This document shows, piece by piece, positions 56,889-64,000 of a stretch of 64,000 bases of DNA. The DNA is taken from the NCBI GenBank assembly GCA_029721435.1, contig CM056573.1, positions 8,345,001 through 8,409,000 on the forward strand, read 5' to 3'. The position numbers and the translations under genes are program-made. Below the pieces are notes generated by a model. It was not told the DNA's origin. It made no database searches and saw only the letters and a list, made by a program, of their open reading frames with translations. Origin of the DNA: Gymnothorax reevesii (taxonomy: Eukaryota; Chordata; Actinopteri; Anguilliformes; Muraenidae). Numbering within the stretch: the stretch's first letter is position 1; each line of letters starts with the position of its first letter.

Positions 56889-57103
56889 CACTCAAAAAAA
56901 TGAAATGTTAGATTTACTTAATAATGTTATGTCAACTGGTTCCACAAAACCGAGTTAAGTACATTCCACTCAATGTAAATAATTAAACTGGCCAAAAATG
57001 TTAGAAGTCTAACAAAGGTTACGCAAAAACAATTGCGTGGAACCAGTTGACATAACATTATTAAGTAAATCTAAGTAAATCTAACTTTTCATTTTTTTGA
57101 GTG
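56889..57103. mobile_element. Palindromic MITE with CACTCAAAAAAAT ends
   Basis: Ends CACTCAAAAAAATGAAA and TTTTCATTTTTTTGAGTG. A ~38-bp perfect inverted block (TTAGATTTACTTAATAATGT... through GGTTCCAC) lies inside. The right arm has an extra 10-bp AGTAAATCTA duplication. About 215 bp. The superfamily is not certain, as the target duplication is ambiguous (at most CA). Confidence 0.82.
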
Positions 57104-58461
57104 CATCACTTTTTACATCAGCAACACAGTTACACAAAATTACTGGAAAGGATTTGAAGACACCCAGTTTTACCACTTTTAAATCTCGTGTCTCTTGGAT
57201 ATATTTTGATTGTCAATTTAAAGGCCCTGGTTATCCCACTTCAAAATCATGGGCAATTAATGTGGCATTGGGCCCTTCCCTGGAGCTATTGCAGCCTCTG
57301 CTTTTCTGGGAAGGCTTTGTGGTTGACCAGCCGTCCAGGATTGCTTCTGTTCTTAACGGCATTATTGACGTCAGGCAGCCATGCTGGACGATTAGAATTG
57401 GCTCGTTTTCCAGTTGATCCTAATGGTTTTTGCTGGGGCTTTGGTCAGAGCTTTGACGCAATAATCAAGGATCTATTACTGTATATTTAATCTTTGAAAC
57501 AGTTTCAAATATTTTGGTTTTAAAAAACCACAAATATTCAATTCAAGAATTTTTTCAAAGTCAGTGACAAATATCGGCTCATGGAATTTCTAAACATCCC
57601 GAATGTACTGACGTGTTACAATCGCTGTCTAGTTTGCTTCTGCAGGAGTTGTGTTGTTATATTGATGAAAGCGGGGACAGTTTTCTTCAGCATGACCATG
57701 TCTGTTCACTGAAGATCCTACTATTTTGTTTCAAAATCTCTACTCATGCCTGGTGTCCTCTGATCTGGGCAAAAGGATGACCATCCTAGCAAAGTGCCAT
57801 TTCTTGCCTTATGGCCACTGTCTTCAGTCAGGACATTGACTGCTTGCACCGGCTGCCTTCCCTTTCTAATTGGGTTCCACAGGATTAGTCTGCTCTTTAA
57901 CACTCACCGCTAATGTACAAGACCCTGATATTTGTCCATAAAAGAAACAATAATCCACTTAGCAGTTAAGCCTTTGCTAAAAGTGAGCGTAATATTGATT
58001 ATTGAACTCCAGTGCTCAAATTGAATTGAGCTGAAAAACTCCCCTGTCCATCATTTTGAGAAAAGTCTGGAGGCTTAAGGAAGTTCTTCAGCAAAGTAAA
58101 AATAATGCTCATATATTTACTACTTTCATTTCGAGACAACTTTAAAAACAACTCAAATGATTTATAATTTAAACCTTAAAATTAACCAAAGTGATTTGTT
58201 TTATATTGAATTAATTCAAATTTAAGTTTTCAATGTCTATACAGACGTTAGTTGGTTGAAAAATGAACGTAATATTAATCCACTAAATATTGAAAAATCA
58301 GGATTGAGGGACATGGTATAGCCATATAACATGGTCTATCAGCTTTAAATCACTCTATTTACTGTACTAGAATGACTGTGGAACAACAAAAATTATGTAA
58401 AAAATATTCTGGTAAAAGTATTTTCCTCCACTGCTTACCAACTTCATGCATATTATTATTA

Positions 58462-58492
<31 letters not shown>

Positions 58493-61400
58493 TCATTATG
58501 GTGGTAGATCCTGACTCATTGTAGGCTAATCAGCAGCATTTTTTAAAAGTTCTTGCCATAATTACTCATATGTTGACATTCGGAAAGCTATGAGCTGCAG
58601 ATAACAGGTTCTCTTAATGACTGTTATTTTCCTGTTTTCATTAACATTAACAATCTGGCTTGTGCAGCTACCTTAGGTTTGTAGGCTTGGTAGCTTGGTC
58701 CAACATCCATTCAGTGAGGCTTCCAGTTCAACATAATACACTCACATTTGGCATGACACTGTTACCATTGGTACATAAAATGAACAATTTGGGTTTTCAC
58801 TGTGGGTATTGTTCTTTTTCTTTCTGGTGATGAATGGGATGGTGGACTTTTACCTAATTGTGTTGGAAGTTGAGTAAACACGTCTTTCTGATCACCTGAA
58901 GCTTTTACCGCAGTCGTTTGTTCCTTTAGAGAAAATATTCTGTCCAGTTTGTTTCATGGTGTTGCAATTGCAGATTCAACAGACCATTCAACAGCACTGC
59001 CAGCCATCTTGAGTAGATACGAAAATACTTTGACGTCACTGTCTGAAACAATTGTGATTTGTCCGCCAAGAACTTAGTCAGATGGAAATCTATTTGAATG
59101 GCGGAGGGGCAAGGAGTTTGGGGTGGAAATTAATAAAACATGAGCTTGCAGATTTGTCTGGTTCTCAGGCTAATTTGTTAGAATTGCAATTACCTACTTA
59201 CGCTTGAGTTGGCAAAATAAAATAGGGTGCAGCTTGGAGCTCATACAGGCAGAGAATTTGAGACGCCCTTATTCTCACACTTCCATGCGCATTTTTACCC
59301 CTCAGTCCCTGTGCAAGGTTAGCTATTTAACCTGCTCATGTTCTCTGCCTCTGCCTGCTGCTGTGCTGCAGCCCTCTCTGATGCTGCTAGTAACATTGGC
59401 TGCTGCTGCATCACTTGTGCTAGCAAATAAACATCCCACCTCCAACCCAAAAATTTACCAGTGGGGTCTGAATATCTGTTGCTGCATTTGTTTATACTGC
59501 AATTAACTACTTACATGTAAGCTGGCTGACGGAAACACACTTTTGCAGGCAGTGGAAAAGGTACAACTCCAACGGGAATTTTTATTCTTGTTCCTGAAGG
59601 AGGAAGAAATGATCTTGGACCAAATGCTTATTCTCTAGTTTGTGCTGCAAATCCCTTAAGGTTTGCAGTTAAGAAAATTATCAGGATGACTGCACTGTGT
59701 CCTGTGTTGGATAAGCAGCCTGAAATTTGCATGGACATCTGGAACAGCTGCGGAGTACCTCATAAATGCCTTATGGAGTCTAATGGCACATAATGAAGGC
59801 CCCTGGAGGATTCCATTGGACTGCGGTAAATGAAACACAGCAGGCTCTGGTCGCCTCCCCCTGTGGTTCAAGGGGTATTCATTATGCAAAGCTCATCTCG
59901 CATTAAAGGGGTCATGCTCCACTGAGGCATATCATCAGAAAATTAAATGTGCAGAACAACTTTGCACTTACTCTCCAAACTGAATCATTCTCTAAATGCC
60001 GTCCCTCTTGAGCTGAGCGATACAGCAATGCTAGCACAAGGCTATGTCATTAACCGGGAGTTTTATACTGAGAGGGCTGAGTTGGTGCTGTGGTCTCTTG
60101 GGTAGGCTGTGGTTCTACGGGATACCGCCTTACAGTATAATTAAGCTGCATCAGCTAGTTTCCAGCTGTTATCAGTGGCTGAAGCACTTATTAGTGCTGG
60201 GTAGCCAATAATATAAGAAATAGACACTTGTTTCTTTGTTAACACAAATGTGCTGTCCTTATTTGGGTCTGTGTGTTGGGCAAGTGACATCTCCAGGGGC
60301 CCATTTTATAATACAGAATTGGAGAATAAGATGAATTTGATCGAGACAACTGAAATTCTTACTGTGGCTGGTTCATCTCTTAAACGGCAGCTGATACATT
60401 TTTGAAGTAAACTACTGACTTCCAACATTTTTCAGGGGACTTAGAAACTAGACCAAATAGAATATCCAACAGAATACGCTGAGATAAACAACTAAAATCC
60501 CAGTGAGTGTCCAAATATGAGGATTTTACTGCAAGTGACTTTGACATGTCTCTCTTTAAGCCTTTACGCACTGAAAGACAATTATGCTGTATCATGGAGC
60601 CACATAGGCATCAATTGGCACTTCTCTTTCATTGCATTAATAAAGATTCTGTAACTTTGAGTGTTAGAATGAATGAAATAAGCAGTTATTAAAACATGAG
60701 TTTAAATGCATCTCTATAATATAAATGCAGACTGACCTGGTGGGAAGTTAGGTGTAATTCGTATTGGTATGCAAGTAGTTATACTTGAGGAATGTTTTTC
60801 GACATTTATTGTACTCTTACGGAAATATGAATACATTCAAAAACCAGAAGCTGAAGTACGTTTTCTATAGTTGCAGAGCAACGGATCCAAAGAAACAAAA
60901 CACTCAGTTTATGATGAAATGGATCTGTTTGGATACTTTTCAGGCAGATTATCAGGCAGTGTAAAGGAGAACACCCTATTTGCTCTCCAACTTAAAACCG
61001 TTATGAATACATTGTTTTACAAAATTAAAACCCATATTGCCATTTCAGTGAAAATGAGTGTTCCTCTGGTGATCCCAAGCAGAAGAATGCAAATAATTTA
61101 CTGCCTTTGAAAAATTATTTGAGGGGAGGGATTTGTATAAATAGTTCATTTTAATGTGTGCTGTGGGCCAAAGGAATCTGGGAAAGTTCTTGATAGGCTT
61201 TTAAAGCGCCAAATCAAAATTGATGACTACAGGGCCCGGTGTTGCAATGCAAATGGAGATCAATCCGCGCGACGACATCAAGGCGAGTCACAACAGCCGG
61301 AGAGCTTTCTCACGTCTTTATGTCAGAGAGGGGGAAGTGGGTGCGGGACTTAGAACAGGGGCTTTTTCACACTCTTGGCAGGGGTAAATCTTTAATAGAA

Positions 61401-62031
61401 ATAAGCTTTAGAGGGCAAATGGAGATGGTCAACTCTGTTCTGACAAAAGTGCAGCCCATTATCAGCTGCAGACCACTGCTCTTCAGCGTCTCCATCTTGA
61501 TGGGCAGTGCAGAGTGTAAGAGGAAAAAATTGCTGATAAAGCCATCTAATGAACAGACAGGAACTTCGGTAAGTTAAGCATCAAAACACTGAATGTTATT
61601 TGAACTTTGACTCCCCTGTATTTGTGGAGGTGCTTATCAGGATCCGCAAGTGAGGAGATTAGAGACCGTCAAATGAAGTGCGGAAATCGGAAAGGTCTGA
61701 CTGAGGTAGAGTGGATTGCCACGTATATTTTTCACTCGTTATCTGAGGTACACAGATTGCCATTGTAGGCTGGACTTCTTAATTCTAGAATTCTATGGAT
61801 CATATATTTATAGAAGCATAGCAATCTGACTAGGTGTTTTAAGACCTAAAGTTTTGAATGTGTTTATCAAAGAAATGTAAACCACCACAGCCTGATCTTT
61901 GCCAATGAGACACAGGACGACACATTTTTTAATAAAATGTGGAAAAGCTTTAGTCAGGTCCATCGACATTTTGATCATTTATGACTTCCAAATACAATGT
62001 AACTGAACTGCTTCTACACACGTGAATATAC
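57104..62031. other. Transposon-poor DNA, candidate conserved stretches
   Basis: No transposon end or supported frame. T/A-rich low complexity at 58454-58495. The segment 61150-61600 is compositionally even, with a perfect ATGCAAAT octamer at 61247-61254, and 59860-59930 carries ATGCAAAG. Such words occur in vertebrate regulatory DNA, but this is suggestion only. Frames here (for example 61239-61577) lack domains. Confidence 0.35.
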
Positions 62032-62330
62032 TTAAAGGTCTTCTGCCACCAAAAATTTTAATTTGATATATGTTCTAGGGACTGCTGTTGATAAGCATTT
62101 TAACATTAGTTCTGTGAACAGCGTTTCGACAATAAAAAAAAAAATTTGGAGTTACTATTTTAGCCACTTTGCCAGTTCATAAGGCCAGCCTCCAAAAATC
62201 GGGAAAAAAACGAGTATGCATGATCACGTGCACCCGTGACGTAAACTTGTGAACGCACCTGACATTTTCTAAGCTTGGCAGTCTGTATTTGTGCAATTTT
62301 TTATATACAAAAATTGCTTCAATACTTGTA

Positions 62331-62547
62331 ATGCCAGGTCGGTGCATCGTGGGGGGTTGTAGCAAAACAACCAAAGCCTACACACTTTCCCCATGGATAA
62401 GGCTCAAGACAACTTTGGGCCACGAAAGCGAGGCTTAACTCGAGCCAAGTGGCACGGACCGATTGAGTCTAACGTAATTTGCAGTGACCACTTCCAGGAC
62501 ACCGACTTGGACAGCGGGCTTTTAATATGGGGAGAAAGCGAGTATTA
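62331..62547 (+). pseudogene. THAP DNA-binding domain, frameshifted
   Basis: ATG at 62331, then MPGRCIVGGCSKTTKAYT with the first CxxxxC pair. After a one-base shift near 62384 the frame reads TRAKWHGPIESNVICSDHFQ, then DTDLDSGLLIWG. That gives the Trp, the C(x)2H pair and the closing region of a THAP zinc finger (C2CH). A stop (TAA 62545-62547) follows. The THAP fold binds DNA in P-element and Kolobok transposases and in host THAP proteins. Confidence 0.78.
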
Positions 62548-63404
62548 AAACCTCATGCGATAGCTACGGTAAAGTTGAGTACTTTGACGGTGAATGTAGC
62601 AGAGAGCCACCAAGAAGAGGGGCAGCAGAGAAGCTGCTAATTTATTTTCGACAGCAGTCACTAGCTATGTTTCCATTTAAATTTGAAGCGAATCTTGTTA
62701 AAATTCGCTAACGTTTCCATATGTTTCCCTCAAGCAGTTGAGAGTAAAGAAACAACGCTAAGTAGGTGGTGATGTGCGTGCGTACCTATGTCAGACAAAC
62801 ACATACCGACTTTCTTGCTAGGCAACCTCAAATGCGAAAATAAAGAATGGTCAGACTGTGTTTTCAGTCTGGCATTGCCTACTGTTCATGACTGTGCCCC
62901 TCGATCATTCTACTGATCTTGGATAATCTCAAAAGAGGCACTTTACCGCTAAGTGAAGTATATGCGGAAGTTGAATATGGACAGTGTAGAGTTACATGGT
63001 CTGAGAAAGCAGATGGCTTCTTATGCAGAATAATGTGCATTAAGTAGCCATATGCCTGCTCTTTATCGGAGCCAACCCTCCACATCAGCGTTTATTAGAA
63101 AAATGTGTTTCTATTTCAGATTATGTGTATTAAGTCTGTTTTGCAAAGGTGAGAATCCACCTAAAGCAAGCGTAAAAACGCTATTTTTTGTGAATCAGAG
63201 GCCACGCCAGCTCAATGCGCCGTATTTGACAGCTAACTAACGCTAAACTGCTGCTAATATGAAAACCAGGGACGTGCACACCTTCATATCTCACAACTGA
63301 GTGACTGCCTGGCAATAATGAATCGCTATGAAATCGCATAGGTTCTCATGTTCATGTAAATCTAACGGAGGTAACACTGTAAATAACTAACCAGTCATTT
63401 TTGC

Positions 63405-63560
63405 CAAATCTCGCTTCAAGATCTTTCCTGTCATGCTGTTTGCTAGGAATGCCTTGGCTGTCCTCCAAGCCATCATCGAATGCCTGCGGCTCAAACAAGT
63501 ACGGTTGAATCCCCTTTCTTCTGCCTCTCCCTTTCAAAATCAGACAATTCCGCACCTGAA
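63405..63560 (-). pseudogene. P2X7-intracellular-like domain exon, tentative
   Basis: Minus-strand frame with GIQPYLFEPQAFDD and LEARFGKNDW, resembling the start of the Cys-rich P2X7 cytoplasmic-type domain (which begins PYxFEP and has an NDWC motif). The exon stops at AATGACTG-GTTAGT, a good splice donor, exactly where the Cys-rich part should continue. Many fish proteins with this domain are of unknown role. Confidence 0.45.
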
Positions 63561-63726
63561 ATGTTCTCTTCTTCTGATTGCTTGTAGACTGTTCTTCTTT
63601 TTTTGAACAATGTTGATCAATTTGACAGGAAGCGCGATGGGTACAGGTCAGGATTGTATGCAAGATTTATGAATGCCGGGCTGGGGGCAGGGCGGAGCGT
63701 TCCGGAGTATATGTCACACCCAATCT

Positions 63727-64000
63727 GCGGAACAGTTGTAAAAACTTAACTTCCTGGAGAAGTATGCCACGGGATGCTCAATGTCATCAGAGTCACTTCT
63801 CTGTAGGAGCACAGATCCACAAGCTTGGTCGCTAGCATCGACCGCGATGGAGAACGGTTTGTTGAAGTCAGGAGATTTGAGCACGGGGAAGTGTCACAGC
63901 AGAGACTTCAGGCGATCGAAGGCTCTCTGGCAAGCATCATCCCAAGTGAACTTTACGCCTTTCTTCAGTTGGTTAGTTAGACTGAGAGCAATCTCAGCAA
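63727..64000 (-). pseudogene. Gypsy RT-RNase H fragment at window edge
   Basis: Minus-strand frame running in from the right edge: GVKFTWDDACQRAFDRLKSL, then PVLKSPDFNKPFSIAVDASD with the RNase H Asp, and YFSRKL at the end. One TGA at 63894-63896. The family differs from the 24468-29234 element. Homology ends abruptly near 63727, so the copy is truncated there, and the remainder lies outside the window. Confidence 0.85.

Larger units (their letters stand above)
62032..63726. mobile_element. Candidate THAP-carrying DNA transposon remnant
   Basis: A TTAA at 62032-62035 is followed by AGGTCTTCTGCCACC, a possible Kolobok-type left end. A THAP frame lies 300 bp inside, and a P2X7-like exon on the other strand at 63405. 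I did not find a matching right end, because the Gypsy fragment starts near 63727. P-element is the main alternative class, since both carry THAP domains. Confidence 0.4.

Noticed and set aside
1..64000. A bacterial-type defence system, CRISPR array, operon or giant-virus insertion
   Set aside because: No spaced direct repeats, no ribosome-binding sites, and all recognised coding pieces are eukaryotic transposon proteins.
1..64000. Host protein-coding genes
   Set aside because: No frame or exon pair matches a host gene that I recognise. The good splice donors seen (47163, 50157, 33365, 63404) all sit at ends of transposon-type exons.

Overview
The window reads as a piece of a ray-finned (most likely teleost) fish nuclear genome. 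The evidence is the make-up of its repeats: at least ten Tc1/mariner copies with the 'LWSDE ... PIENLW' transposase signature, several hAT elements with CAG-starting ends and 8-bp target duplications, PIF/Harbinger pieces (HARBI1-like nuclease, Myb/SANT and MADF remnants), Gypsy LTR retrotransposons, LINE 3' tails and a tRNA-like SINE. DNA is AT-rich with microsatellites. I see no tRNA, rRNA, CRISPR array, bacterial-type operon or convincing host protein-coding gene. The window looks like intergenic or intronic DNA built from nested transposons, nearly all of them broken.

Layout. 1-1.1 kb: minisatellite-like and unassigned DNA. 1.1-7.3 kb: a candidate hAT-like element with near-matching 8-bp flanks. 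It holds a Tc1 copy (itself hit by a small hAT with a perfect 8-bp duplication), a GC-rich block, a mariner-type MITE and a Tc1 end. 7.3-9.6 kb: a decayed unidentified reading frame with Cys pairs, cut by a Tc1, then a hammerhead-like motif. 10.0-15.6 kb: a pair of ~360-bp inverted arms enclosing a Tc1-within-Tc1 nest. The outer transposase keeps a 340-codon frame broken only by two TGA codons. 17.6-19.4 kb: a hAT (ZBED-like) transposase remnant whose C-terminal domain is split by a 78-bp palindromic TA-flanked insertion. 19.5-23.1 kb: Tc1 fragments. 23.5-31.9 kb: an 8.3-kb hAT with perfect 8-bp duplications, its own transposase remnant, and inside it a Gypsy element with two LTRs plus a LINE tail.

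32.4-34.2 kb: Tc1 ends surrounding a SINE that was split by a Harbinger element carrying a MADF reading frame. 34.6 kb: a hairpin Harbinger-type MITE. 35.6-37.0 kb: a tandem duplication with a solo LTR inserted in one copy. 38.4-44.4 kb: Tc1 and LINE tails and a 1.4-kb hAT. 45.7-50.5 kb: Gypsy reverse transcriptase, HARBI1-like and Myb/SANT-like remnants on the minus strand, interrupted by a Tc1. 51.1-53.3 kb: a repeat shared, inverted, with 10.5-11.3 kb, split by a hAT with ~190-bp terminal inverted repeats. 53.3-62.0 kb: the quietest stretch, with one palindromic MITE and possible regulatory DNA. 62.0-63.7 kb: THAP and P2X7-like exon remnants facing each other. 63.7 kb to the edge: a Gypsy RNase H fragment.

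The protein-coding pieces do not form a pathway. They are DNA-cutting and copying enzymes of independent elements. The order of insertion can be read from several nests because removing an inserted element restores the older sequence.
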